Below are positions 26,275 through 33,691 of a stretch of 64,000 nucleotides of DNA, piece by piece (the first letter of the stretch is position 1; the number at the start of each line of letters is the position of its first letter). Source of the DNA: CAVUAA01 sp963739345 (lineage in GTDB: Bacteria; Chlamydiota; Chlamydiia; Chlamydiales; JAFEGQ01); the NCBI GenBank assembly GCA_963739345.1, contig CAVUAA010000001.1, forward strand, positions 682,001-746,000, read 5' to 3'. The translations under genes were made by a program, and so were the position numbers. Below the pieces are notes generated by a model, which worked only from the letters and a program-made list of their open reading frames with translations, ran no database searches and was not told where the DNA came from.

Positions 26275-27653
26275 CACGCCTGCCTCCCGTTCTTCATTAC
26301 CCCGACAACAGTTACCAATGCAACCACACTGACGCCAAAGAGGAACCACATCCCCGCATGATAGGCCTCTGCGAATGCCTCAGGAGTGGGCTCGAGCCCC
26401 AGCTCCGCCGAGTAGACCGAACGGACAATGGTCCCCGCCACCGCTAGCCCAATCGCCCCACCAATCCCCCCCATCATGACGAAGCCGCCCGACGCCGCCC
26501 CCGCCAGCTCCTTAGGGAGAGAGGTGATCGTCGCCATCGCAGCAGCCCCCTGCATCGCAGCCCATCCAATCCCATACACAACGAGTGGAAGAAGCATTGC
26601 CCACATGTGGGTACCGGCCGTCAGCGTGGTCATCCAAAGCGACCCACCAGCAAACATTAGCAACCCAAGCACAATTTGAGCTTTGGGCCCGTGCCGCTCC
26701 GTCCTCAGACCCGCCAGCGGTCCCAACACCACAATTGGAAGTGCCAGTGCGAGCATGCTTAGTCCGATGTGAATCGGCTCCGCACCCAAAACCAAGTAGA
26801 GAAAAAGCGGCGTCAAAAACAGGGTTGTGAGCATGAAGCAGACGAAACAGAGATTGGTGATCGCCCCCGCAATGAACATCCGGCTCATAAAGAGCTTCAG
26901 TTGAAGCAGCGGGAAGCGGGTGTGGGTCTCCACCCACAAGAAGGCCACCCCCCCAAGCCCCCCGCCGACAAACAACACCATCGTTTCCCAGCTTGTCCAG
27001 CCCCAAACCTTCCCCTGAATAATCGCTGTCACCAGTGCCCCAATTGAGACCGTCAGGAGGAGGAGTCCGATCCAATCAATCTGCTTCGACCGCCCCTCAT
27101 CACGTGACTCATTCACCGTGGAGTAGACCAAACCACCGATCACAACGGCCAGTGGGATCATCGCCCAGTAGACCCACCGCCACGACCCCGCCTCCAAAAT
27201 ACCCCCCGCCAACAGGGCACCCAGAGCAATCCCTAACCCAAGCGCCACGCTCCAAAAAGCGAGCGCACGGCCCGAATGTTTGTCATCATAGAGGTGGATG
27301 AGGAGCGACTGTGATGAGACGAGAAGCGCCGCATTCGCTATTCCGATCCCCCCCATCGCCAAAACCAACCAACCGCTGCTTGGAGCAAACCCCGCCAGCA
27401 ACGCACTTGCGCTCAGCAACGCCAGTCCACTCAAAAAGATCCGCCTGCGCCCCAGCATGTCTGCAAGCGTCCCAATCGTCGCCACCAGACTCCCCCGACT
27501 AATCGCCGCCACATTAATCACCCACTGAATCTGAAGAAAAGTCGCTCCAAGTTCACTCCGAATCGTCGGAAGGGCGGTTGTTACAGCCGAGAGCATCAAC
27601 GCCACAAGCGCCGAGCCGAAACAAATTCCGATCGTCGCAAGAATCCGCTTCAT
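26274..27653 (-). CDS. MFS drug exporter, DHA2 (EmrB/QacA) type
   Basis: 459-residue polytopic protein with about fourteen hydrophobic segments. The first-helix and loop region (VTTALPTIRSELG; WVINVAAI; ADMLGRRRIFLSG) is characteristic of the 14-helix drug:H+ antiporter-2 family. These inner-membrane exporters expel lipophilic drugs. Its stop overlaps the start of the FAD hydroxylase fusion, and its own ATG overlaps the stop of msrA (four bases). The tight coupling with an oxygenase suggests a modify-and-export or detoxification unit, which is inference. Confidence 0.9.
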   Translation of the reverse strand: MKRILATIGICFGSALVALMLSAVTTALPTIRSELGATFLQIQWVINVAAISRGSLVATIGTLADMLGRRRIFLSGLALLSASALLAGFAPSSGWLVLAMGGIGIANAALLVSSQSLLIHLYDDKHSGRALAFWSVALGLGIALGALLAGGILEAGSWRWVYWAMIPLAVVIGGLVYSTVNESRDEGRSKQIDWIGLLLLTVSIGALVTAIIQGKVWGWTSWETMVLFVGGGLGGVAFLWVETHTRFPLLQLKLFMSRMFIAGAITNLCFVCFMLTTLFLTPLFLYLVLGAEPIHIGLSMLALALPIVVLGPLAGLRTERHGPKAQIVLGLLMFAGGSLWMTTLTAGTHMWAMLLPLVVYGIGWAAMQGAAAMATITSLPKELAGAASGGFVMMGGIGGAIGLAVAGTIVRSVYSAELGLEPTPEAFAEAYHAGMWFLFGVSVVALVTVVGVMKNGRQA

Positions 27654-28051
27654 TGCTCGTAATATCTCTGATGATACTCTTCTGCTCGCCAGAAGGGACC
27701 GGCCGGAACGATCTGGGTCACCGCTCCTGCCGGCAGTAAACGTCGCGCTGCCTCTTCCTGCTCCCGCGTGTGAAAAAAGATAGCCGAGCGGTACTGCGCC
27801 TTGTGCTCGAGCATCGCATTATGCATCGAAAAGAATAGCTTCAACAACTCCTCATAGCTCACCACCTTTGGATCGAACGTCACCTGCACCGCTTCAGCGT
27901 GCCCAGTCTCCCCCGCACACACCTCCCTATAGCTCGGGTTTTCCGCCTGTCCTCCGGTGTAGCCCACCTCTGTTTTGAGCACCCCTTCAACCCGCCGAAA
28001 CTCCATCTCCGGCCCCCAAAAACAACCCGCTGCAAACGTCGCTTCTTCCAT
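27650..28051 (-). CDS. msrA: Peptide methionine-S-sulfoxide reductase MsrA, short form
   Basis: 133 residues with the MsrA active-site motif AGCFWGPE and the downstream EVGYTGG, ENPSYREVCAGETGHAEAV and QYRSAIFFH stretches. It reduces methionine-S-sulfoxide in oxidised proteins using thioredoxin. The usual loop DPTTxxxQGxDxGTQYRS is replaced by a shorter NAMLEHKAQYRS, and the protein ends soon after AEEYHQRYYEQ without the C-terminal cysteine tail of longer forms. It heads a minus-strand run with the MFS exporter and the flavoprotein, so an oxidative-stress theme is plausible. Confidence 0.88.
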   Translation of the reverse strand: MEEATFAAGCFWGPEMEFRRVEGVLKTEVGYTGGQAENPSYREVCAGETGHAEAVQVTFDPKVVSYEELLKLFFSMHNAMLEHKAQYRSAIFFHTREQEEAARRLLPAGAVTQIVPAGPFWRAEEYHQRYYEQ

Positions 28052-28076
28052 AACATTTCCTTATACATCATTCCAT

Positions 28077-28235
28077 GACTCAGATTGCCACCTTATTCTC
28101 CCCCTATGACGCCTGTTTTCGGCAATCTACTTCGCCTCGCTCCTCGCCCCTGAATCATCAGGGGACTCATCGCGACGCTCGTATCTTGCTCAAAACCAGG
28201 CGCCCTAGTGGAAAACTAAGGTGGCAATCTGAGTC
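28077..28235. mobile_element. 159-bp inverted-repeat element (MITE-like) in front of the tRNAs
   Basis: Ends GACTCAGATTGCCACCTTA (28077-28095) and its perfect 19-bp inverse (28217-28235). The middle contains a further hairpin CCCCTGA/TCAGGGG near 28150 and partial pairing of the flanks. No target duplication is seen. It differs in sequence from the 164-bp element at 10.9-11.7 kb. It lies upstream of msrA and could alternatively be a structured leader or bidirectional regulatory element. Confidence 0.6.
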
Positions 28236-28277
28236 CTACTTGAGATCAAATTCGGCAGATGCTATCCTTTCCCTTCC

Positions 28278-28350
28278 GCTGGCATAGCTCAATTGGTAGA
28301 GCACCCGACTTGTAATCGGACGGTTGTGGGTTCAATTCCTACTGCCAGCA
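28278..28350 (+). tRNA. tRNA-Thr (TGT)
   Basis: Acceptor arms GCTGGCA and TGCCAGC pair perfectly with discriminator A. The D-arm (AGCTCAATTGGTAGAGCA), anticodon loop CTTGTAA (anticodon TGT at 28311-28313) and T-loop GGTTCAATTCC are all standard. CCA is not encoded. Confidence 0.95.
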
Positions 28351-28363
28351 TCTTCTCCTTCTT

Positions 28364-28445
28364 GGGGGTGTCGCATAGTGGCAATTGCAAGGGACTGTAA
28401 ATCCCTCGACTTCGGTCTCCGTTGGTTCGAGTCCAACCGCCCCCA
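28364..28445 (+). tRNA. tRNA-Tyr (GTA)
   Basis: Acceptor GGGGGTG pairs with CGCCCCC, discriminator A. Anticodon GTA lies in GGGACTGTAAATCCC, and the long variable arm (CGACTTCGGTCTCC) is that of a class II tRNA. It follows tRNA-Thr by 13 bases, so they are probably co-transcribed. Confidence 0.95.
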
Positions 28446-28446
28446 T

Positions 28447-28478
28447 CTGGAGATCTTAGCGTCAGCTAAGATCTCCAG
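28447..28478 (+). terminator. Terminator hairpin behind the tRNA pair
   Basis: CTGGAGATCTTAGC, loop GTCA, GCTAAGATCTCCAG: a perfect 14-bp stem starting two bases after tRNA-Tyr. The following TCCCAGTTTGCT is only weakly T-rich. Confidence 0.8.
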
Positions 28479-28534
28479 TCCCAGTTTGCTCCCCAGACCC
28501 AAGATGACCACAACAACTACGGGTCTGGCTCAAA

Positions 28535-28585
28535 AAAGTGAGTGCCGGCCGTCAGGACGGTGGTCACTTTGGGGTGCCTGACCCC
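28535..28585. repeat. Adjacent short palindromes between the tRNAs and the TfoX-like gene
   Basis: AAAGTGA...CCGTC pairs with GACGG...TCACTTT (28535-28570) around an internal loop, followed directly by GGGGTGCCTGACCCC (28571-28585). The latter core resembles the cores GGTGCCTGGCACC and GGGTCAGGCCTGACCC elsewhere in the window, so this may be a decayed member of the same palindrome family. Confidence 0.5.
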
Positions 28586-28644
28586 ACGTGTTGGGTTTAA
28601 CGAGCCGTGATTTAAGCAGCAAACTGGGTATCTGGGAGATGCAA

Positions 28645-28998
28645 ATGGCCAAGTGGAAAAAATCCAGTGAAGAACTAGTTGGCCTGTTCGAAGAGGCAAC
28701 ACATGCGTTGCCTCGAGTTGAGCATCGAAAGATGTTTGGCTACCCGTGCTGCTTTCTAAAGGGCAACATGTTCACCGGCCTCCACGAGGAGAATTGGATC
28801 GTCCGCCTCTCTGAAGAAGATCGCGAAGCGCTAGAATCTGAGGGCGGAAAGCTGTTCGATCCCATGGGCGGGCGCCCCATGCGCGAATACCGCACCCTCC
28901 CCCCAGCAATCCAAAAAGACCAGCGGCTGCTGAAGAAGTGGCTTAAACGGTCCCACGCCTACACCACCACTCTCCCTCCTAAGAAAATGAAGCGCTGA
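28645..28998 (+). CDS. TfoX N-terminal domain protein
   Basis: 117 residues from the ATG at 28645, which has GGGAG seven bases upstream; an earlier in-frame ATG at 28588 lies in palindromic DNA and lacks a ribosome site. The region VEHRKMFGYPCCFLKGNMFTG and the later FDPMGGRPMREY are typical of the TfoX/Sxy N-terminal domain, found alone in many bacteria and in full TfoX competence regulators of gamma-proteobacteria. The stand-alone domain has no firmly established role. The C-terminal tail is basic (PPKKMKR). It is monocistronic on the plus strand between the tRNAs and the Fic gene. Confidence 0.85.
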   Translation: MAKWKKSSEELVGLFEEATHALPRVEHRKMFGYPCCFLKGNMFTGLHEENWIVRLSEEDREALESEGGKLFDPMGGRPMREYRTLPPAIQKDQRLLKKWLKRSHAYTTTLPPKKMKR

Positions 28999-29060
28999 GC
29001 TTTAGCATGTTACGATCGTCGTATCGATTTTTCTCTGTTTTTTCGACATATTGCGTGGAC

Positions 29061-29079
29061 ATGTCGATTTGATCGACAT
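29061..29079. promoter_or_regulatory. Operator-like palindrome in front of the Fic gene
   Basis: ATGTCGAT-TTG-ATCGACAT is a perfect 8-bp inverted repeat starting 30 bases before the Fic ATG. The half-site TCGACATAT also occurs at 29043-29051 in the same orientation as at 29073-29081. Such spacing suits binding of a dimeric regulator; the Fic protein itself ends in a winged-helix-like segment and could bind here. Confidence 0.6.
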
Positions 29080-29090
29080 ATCATTAGGTC

Positions 29091-30185
29091 ATGAGCCATT
29101 GGACCCCTGACCAGCCGTATAACGACCTGCCACCACTGCCGCCAGAAGTAGACCTGGAGAGCCGCGCGATCCTCAAGGGTTGCATCACGGCGCGGGCCGC
29201 CCTCTCACAAGTGTTGCAGGCAGGAGACCTGCTCCCCAACCCTGCGATCCTGATCAACACCATTCCCCTCCTAGAGGCGCAGGCGAGCTCTGAGATTGAA
29301 AACATCGTGACCACTGCCGACCGCCTGTTCCGGTACGCAGGGCAGCTCAACCAAGCCGACCCCGCCACCAAGGAGGCGCTCCGCTATAGGGCCGCCCTCT
29401 ACCACGGATTCGAAGCTTTGAAATCTCGTCCACTGTGCACTTCAATCGCCGTTGACGTATGTCGCGAAATCAAAGGCGTCGCTCTCGACGTGCGTAAAAC
29501 ACCCGGTACAAAGCTCGTCAACGATGGGACCGGCGCGGTGATCTATACCCCCCCGGAAGGGGAGCAGCTCATCCGAAATCTTCTTAAGAATATCGAGACA
29601 TTCATCCACGCAGACAGTGGGATTGATCCCTTGATTAAAATGGCTGTTATGCACTACCAGTTTGAAGCGATCCACCCGTTCATAGATGGTAACGGACGGA
29701 CGGGTCGCGTTCTTAATTTGCTCTACCTGATCGATGCAGGAGTGCTCAACCTTCCTATTCTCTATCTCAGCGGGTATATCATTCGCAACAAACGCGAATA
29801 CTATCAGCGACTTTTGGCGGTCACTAGTCAAGGCGATTGGGAGGGGTGGATCCTCTACATGCTGCGCGCTATTGAGGAGACCGCACAGTGGACCATCCGG
29901 CAGGTGCGGGCCATCCGCAGCTTGATTGACGAGACCGCCAATCAGGTAAAGGCAGAGGCGCCGCAGCTGTACAGCACAGAACTCATCGAGACTATCTTCG
30001 TTCAACCCTACTGCCGCATTGGCAACCTTGTCGAAGCGGGAATCGCCAAACGGGAAACTGCTTCCAGGCGACTCCGGCAACTTGCCGAACTCGGCATTCT
30101 ACAAGAGACACGCGCAGGGCGGGAGAAGCTTTTCATCAACGTCAAGCTTCTCAACTTATTCACGGACGGCGATCTAACACCCTAG
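29091..30185 (+). CDS. Fic-domain protein (AMP-transferase type) with N-terminal inhibitory motif
   Basis: 364 residues. The active-site motif HPFIDGNGRTGR is complete, including the catalytic histidine and anion-binding loop (about residues 196-207). The upstream helix carries SSEIEN, matching the inhibitory [S/T]xxxE[G/N] pattern of class II Fic proteins, which keeps the enzyme off by displacing ATP. An N-terminal Fic/DOC-type domain precedes it, and a C-terminal winged-helix-like segment (IAKRETASRRLRQLAELGIL) follows. Fic enzymes usually adenylylate proteins; targets may be bacterial or host. Length and domain order fit the widespread SoFic-like family. A short palindrome overlaps its promoter region. 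Its stop overlaps that of the convergent slyD-like gene. Confidence 0.93.
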   Translation: MSHWTPDQPYNDLPPLPPEVDLESRAILKGCITARAALSQVLQAGDLLPNPAILINTIPLLEAQASSEIENIVTTADRLFRYAGQLNQADPATKEALRYRAALYHGFEALKSRPLCTSIAVDVCREIKGVALDVRKTPGTKLVNDGTGAVIYTPPEGEQLIRNLLKNIETFIHADSGIDPLIKMAVMHYQFEAIHPFIDGNGRTGRVLNLLYLIDAGVLNLPILYLSGYIIRNKREYYQRLLAVTSQGDWEGWILYMLRAIEETAQWTIRQVRAIRSLIDETANQVKAEAPQLYSTELIETIFVQPYCRIGNLVEAGIAKRETASRRLRQLAELGILQETRAGREKLFINVKLLNLFTDGDLTP

Positions 30186-30610
30186 GCGATTTCGACCAGC
30201 GTCACTTCGAAGACGAGGGTCTTGCCAGCGAGGGGGTGGTTGGCGTCAAGTTTGATGGACTCGTCTGAGATGCCAATGATCTTCGCAATGCCACCTTCGC
30301 CCTCGGGGCTGCGGAGTTCGAGAGTGAGTCCAATCTCTGGTGTGACATCAGCCGGAAACTGAGCGCGGGGCACATCGAGGATGAGCTCATCCATCGGCTC
30401 GCCATAAGCGTCTTCTGGCTTCATGGTGATCGTCTTGTCGTCGCCTACATTCATCCCCTCGATGCCGTTTTCAAAGCCAGGAATAACTTGGCCAGTCCCC
30501 AACTCAAACTCGAGAGGATCGCGATCCTTAGAGGTATCAAACAACTCCCCTTCTTGGGTCTTGCCTGTGTAATGCACCTTCACCGTATCACCCTTCTTCG
30601 CTGCGCTCAT
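30182..30610 (-). CDS. slyD: FKBP-type peptidyl-prolyl isomerase, SlyD-like
   Basis: 142 residues with the FKBP core split by an insert-in-flap domain. The start GDTVKVHYTGKTQEGELFDTS and GQVIPGFENGIEGMNVGD are FKBP; the middle part (DAYGEPMDELILDVPRAQFP) is the insert typical of SlyD; ANHPLAGKTLVFEVTLVEI closes the fold. It catalyses proline isomerisation and acts as a holdase chaperone in the cytoplasm. The histidine-rich metal-binding tail of E. coli SlyD is absent. Convergent with the Fic gene with overlapping stops. Confidence 0.92.
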   Translation of the reverse strand: MSAAKKGDTVKVHYTGKTQEGELFDTSKDRDPLEFELGTGQVIPGFENGIEGMNVGDDKTITMKPEDAYGEPMDELILDVPRAQFPADVTPEIGLTLELRSPEGEGGIAKIIGISDESIKLDANHPLAGKTLVFEVTLVEIA

Positions 30611-30643
30611 CCGGTCCTCCTATGTTATGGATATTTGGACAGC

Positions 30644-31816
30644 TTACAGCTTATCGCCATTCCACTCAAGGTCGTGAAGGAAGGCCGCCGGGATGGGAAT
30701 AGAGTGCTTCTTAGCCAATTGAGCATATTGTCGCATGATAAAGGGCTGCAGGAGAAAAGGTTTGAGGTCACGCTTAGAAAAAATGACATCTTTGCTTTCA
30801 AATAGATGTTTGACGAATCCGCGAAATCCTTCCTTTGAAGAGGAGGGTCTCCACCCATACATCAGCATCGCAACTAGCAACTGTCGCTTTGTCCCCACTT
30901 TGGGCAATAGCATTCTCTCTGGCGGTGCCAAAAACGCATCGGCAAGACCACTGCCAATGTCGAAAAGATGCAGCCCCGCCGTCAGCCTTGGGTTGCACTC
31001 AATCGCATACAGTGTCCCATTGGGAGTTCCATCGGCCACTTCGATGAAGTCGAACGCCGCCTGCCCGGACAAATTTTCAGCCGCCACAAACCGCTGAACC
31101 CAATCCAAGATGCCCGGATGATCGATCGACTCGTACATTACACATGAAGAGTCATCGATCCCTATTTGCACAGGATAGGTGGTGTGTGCCGCCACCCTTC
31201 CCTCATGACAGACGGTATAGGTGCAATACTTCTTTCCCTCTAAAAATTCCTGCGCCACCCACGGGTTGTGCGGCTCCACAACCACCATGGGCGGTCTCTT
31301 CCCCTCGGGAATCTTGTGAATCTCCAGTGACGAGCGGGAATAGGACGCCTTCAAAATATGATGCCCTTTGAAATCGTAGGAAAGAAGCTGATCTTGCGTC
31401 GCAATCAGCTCCGTTCGAACGGCTGGAAAGCCCAATTCTTTAAGTCGCTCAATAAACAGCCACTTGCTATGGAGCCGCCGCACCGATTCAAACTTTCCGC
31501 AAATCACCTGGCAACTCGCCGAAATCTTCTCCCGATGCTGCGAAACATAAATTGTCTCCTCGAACGTTGGGATAAAGACGTCGATCTTCTTCTCCCCGAT
31601 CGTCCGGTTGATCGCAGCAATAAACCCCTCCGTGTCGTGCCGCGGGCTTGGCACCGCCACGTGCTCCGCCACCGCCTTTGAATAGCGGCAGACCGTATGC
31701 GGGCTCGTATCGGCCCCAATGACTGTATGACCGGCCGCGTGGAAGTGTCGCGCCATGTCAAGCGTCGTTGCAGACCGGGTCCCAGTGAGGAGAATTCGCT
31801 TCGATTCCATAAACAC
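30644..31816 (-). CDS. ATP-grasp domain protein of unknown substrate
   Basis: 390 residues. An N-terminal Rossmann-like pre-ATP domain (ILLTGTRSATTLDMARHF; VIGADTS) resembles carbamoyl-phosphate synthase/biotin carboxylase-like ligases. The ATP-grasp part has WVAQEFLEGKKYCTYTV and the metal-binding YAIECNPRLTAG. A C-terminal region of about 90 residues is not recognised. Such stand-alone ATP-grasp enzymes ligate carboxylates to amines; the product cannot be told. A GTG start at 31816 has AGGAA close upstream; an ATG two codons later is the alternative. Divergent from the TtcA-like gene. Confidence 0.85.
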   Translation of the reverse strand: MFMESKRILLTGTRSATTLDMARHFHAAGHTVIGADTSPHTVCRYSKAVAEHVAVPSPRHDTEGFIAAINRTIGEKKIDVFIPTFEETIYVSQHREKISASCQVICGKFESVRRLHSKWLFIERLKELGFPAVRTELIATQDQLLSYDFKGHHILKASYSRSSLEIHKIPEGKRPPMVVVEPHNPWVAQEFLEGKKYCTYTVCHEGRVAAHTTYPVQIGIDDSSCVMYESIDHPGILDWVQRFVAAENLSGQAAFDFIEVADGTPNGTLYAIECNPRLTAGLHLFDIGSGLADAFLAPPERMLLPKVGTKRQLLVAMLMYGWRPSSSKEGFRGFVKHLFESKDVIFSKRDLKPFLLQPFIMRQYAQLAKKHSIPIPAAFLHDLEWNGDKL

Positions 31817-31869
31817 TTGTTCCTACCACCTTGCTAGTAACAGGAGCAACCTTTTATCATCTTTTGCCT

Positions 31870-32598
31870 ATGTCTGAGAACAAAAAACCGACAGGTCTCG
31901 CCCGCCGCCTTGAGAGCGCCTGCCGTAAAGCGCTCTTTGATTTTGAAATGATCGACGGCAGCCCCATTGCCGTCGCCCTCAGTGGCGGTAAAGATAGCCT
32001 TACCCTCCTCCACCTCCTCCATCAGATCCGCGGCTGTGGCTTCCTCCCCTTCAATCTCATCGCCATCCACGTTGGCGGCGAGTTCTCCTGCGGCGCCGGC
32101 GTCAACACCACCACCCTCAAAGAGATCTGCGACACCATCGCAGTCCCCTTCCTCGAGCGTGAATCGACCCAAAAACTCGACTCACTTGAGTGCTACTCCT
32201 GTTCTCGCGAGCGACGCAAGCTCATCTTTGATGCCGCCAAAGAACACGGCGCCACCACCATCGCCTTTGGCCACCACCGGGACGACAGCGCCGAGACCCT
32301 CCTCCTCAACCTCCTCCACAAAGGCGAATTCGCAGCCAACCTCCCCTCCATCCACATGCACGCCTATGGCGTCCGGATCATCCGCCCCCTCATCTACCTT
32401 GCAGAAGAGGACATCCGCCGCTTCGCCATCCAGCAGGGCTTCTCCCGCATCACCTGCCAATGCCCCGTCGGCGCTAGATCCCGCCGCCGCAAAGTCAAAG
32501 AGCTCCTCCACCAAGTGGAAGAGCTCTTTCCAAACGCCCGCGCCAACATCGCTCGCGGCGGCCTCCTCTACGGCTCCCAAAAAGCCGCTACTCGTTAG
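31870..32598 (+). CDS. TtcA-like PP-loop ATPase (tRNA 2-thiolation family)
   Basis: 242 residues from the ATG at 31870. The PP-loop VALSGGKDSLTLLHLLHQ is intact, and the CYSCSRERR motif supplies the CxxC expected of TtcA/TtuA-type enzymes that bind an iron-sulfur cluster. The GHHRDDSAETLLLNLLHKGEFA segment follows (landmark: HHRDDSAETLL). A later CQCPVGARSRRRKVKELL gives an additional cysteine pair near the C-terminus. TtcA thiolates cytidine 32 of several tRNAs. The position of the cysteines is close to, but shorter than, E. coli TtcA (311 residues). Its stop overlaps that of the convergent VOC gene. Confidence 0.85.
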   Translation: MSENKKPTGLARRLESACRKALFDFEMIDGSPIAVALSGGKDSLTLLHLLHQIRGCGFLPFNLIAIHVGGEFSCGAGVNTTTLKEICDTIAVPFLERESTQKLDSLECYSCSRERRKLIFDAAKEHGATTIAFGHHRDDSAETLLLNLLHKGEFAANLPSIHMHAYGVRIIRPLIYLAEEDIRRFAIQQGFSRITCQCPVGARSRRRKVKELLHQVEELFPNARANIARGGLLYGSQKAATR

Positions 32599-32954
32599 AC
32601 CGGCGAGTAGAGCTGCATCATGTTGCCATCTTTATCTGAGAACATCTGAAGCTGGCAGATGGTAGGAATCTCTTGCGTCTCACCGACCAGGGTTGCTCCC
32701 TTTGATTCAAGGTCCTTTTTCGCAGCCTCAATGTCATCTACCGTAAGAGTGACAACGGCGTTACTGCCCGGCTTGAAGTTCTCGTCCTGCATCTCTGCTA
32801 AGCCGAGGCGCGCACCCCCATCCTTGCCCTTCAACTCAGCCCAACCAAACAGGTCGTGCTTCTCCAGCAGCTCTAGGCCCACGACATTGGTGTAGAATTC
32901 GACCGCCTGATCTAGATTCGCGACAACAACCCAAGACAATTCCATCTTTGACAC
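32595..32954 (-). CDS. Glyoxalase/bleomycin-resistance (VOC) family protein
   Basis: 119 residues from the GTG at 32954, chosen because AGGAGG lies six bases upstream; a longer frame would overlap the upstream gene. The single beta-alpha-beta-beta-beta repeat pair is visible: VVVANLDQAVEFYTNVVGLELLE, then NAVVTLTVDDIEAAKKDLE and FSDKDGNMMQLYSP with a candidate metal ligand glutamine. VOC proteins include glyoxalase I, dioxygenases and antibiotic-binding proteins. The substrate is not known. It follows the methyltransferase gene by about 28 bases and is probably co-transcribed. Confidence 0.87.
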   Translation of the reverse strand: MSKMELSWVVVANLDQAVEFYTNVVGLELLEKHDLFGWAELKGKDGGARLGLAEMQDENFKPGSNAVVTLTVDDIEAAKKDLESKGATLVGETQEIPTICQLQMFSDKDGNMMQLYSPV

Positions 32955-32982
32955 GTGATACCTCCTATAGTGAGCCGGGAGG

Positions 32983-33663
32983 TTAGCGGAACCTAGCAAT
33001 CCACGCAACGGTGGTGTAGGGAACCTCCACCTCTTCGAGGTCGTCGAGCGCCTCAGCGAGACGGTCGATCATTCCACTCGGCAGCCCTGGCCAAGAGCGG
33101 TAGGCATCGAGATAGGTCTCCCGATCGACGATCTGACAAAACTCCTCCTCGATCCGCTCAGCACCCGCCAAACAGGGCTCAGACGGAGGGCCATAATCGG
33201 GAATCTCGGATCGAATAATTGCGGCTAGCTCAGCCTGCAGCGGATCGCTTATGTCACGGATGTTGTAGAGACAGCAGATACCGTCGGCCACCCGCTTGGC
33301 CTCAGCCAAAGCGAGATCACGATTGACCTCATGCCAACAGGCGCCGTAGAACGCCGCCCTTACACTCCGATCTTCCAACGGAAGTGCTTCTGCTCTCGCA
33401 TCGTGCCACTCAACCGGCATCCCACATGTTGCGTTGACCCCCCGCTCCCGCATCGCAGCACACGGCTCAACCGCCTCCACTCTCAAACCGCAACGGCCAA
33501 GCATCGCCGTCAACTTGCCGGTCCCAGCCCCCACATCAGCGACCAGATCGCGACTCATAAGACCGAGCAGCTCCATCGCCCGCCTAATGGCGGCCTCAGA
33601 ATAGTCAGCTCGACTGTCGTAGTGAGGGGCAGCAACGGTGTAGTCTAGAGTAGCAATAGCCAT
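32983..33663 (-). CDS. Class I SAM-dependent methyltransferase
   Basis: 226 residues. Motif I VADVGAGTGKLTAML, motif II acidic residue in VEAVEPC, and motif III/IV EALPLEDRSVRAAF mark a Methyltransf_11-type enzyme. The N-terminus (YDSRADYSEAAI) is the usual cap. No substrate-specific domain is present, and the rest of the sequence gives no hint of target. The gene is in a minus-strand pair with the VOC protein and lies just beyond the kinase cluster. Confidence 0.88.
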   Translation of the reverse strand: MAIATLDYTVAAPHYDSRADYSEAAIRRAMELLGLMSRDLVADVGAGTGKLTAMLGRCGLRVEAVEPCAAMRERGVNATCGMPVEWHDARAEALPLEDRSVRAAFYGACWHEVNRDLALAEAKRVADGICCLYNIRDISDPLQAELAAIIRSEIPDYGPPSEPCLAGAERIEEEFCQIVDRETYLDAYRSWPGLPSGMIDRLAEALDDLEEVEVPYTTVAWIARFR

Positions 33664-33691
33664 GTTAGACTAGAGCATAAAGGGAACGGGC

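Noticed and set aside
28075..28287. 70-codon frame in front of tRNA-Thr
   Set aside because: Lies within the 159-bp inverted-repeat element and has no ribosome site.
28364..28445. tRNA-Tyr considered as tRNA-Leu or tRNA-Ser because of the long variable arm
   Set aside because: The anticodon is GTA, and tRNA-Tyr is a class II tRNA in bacteria.
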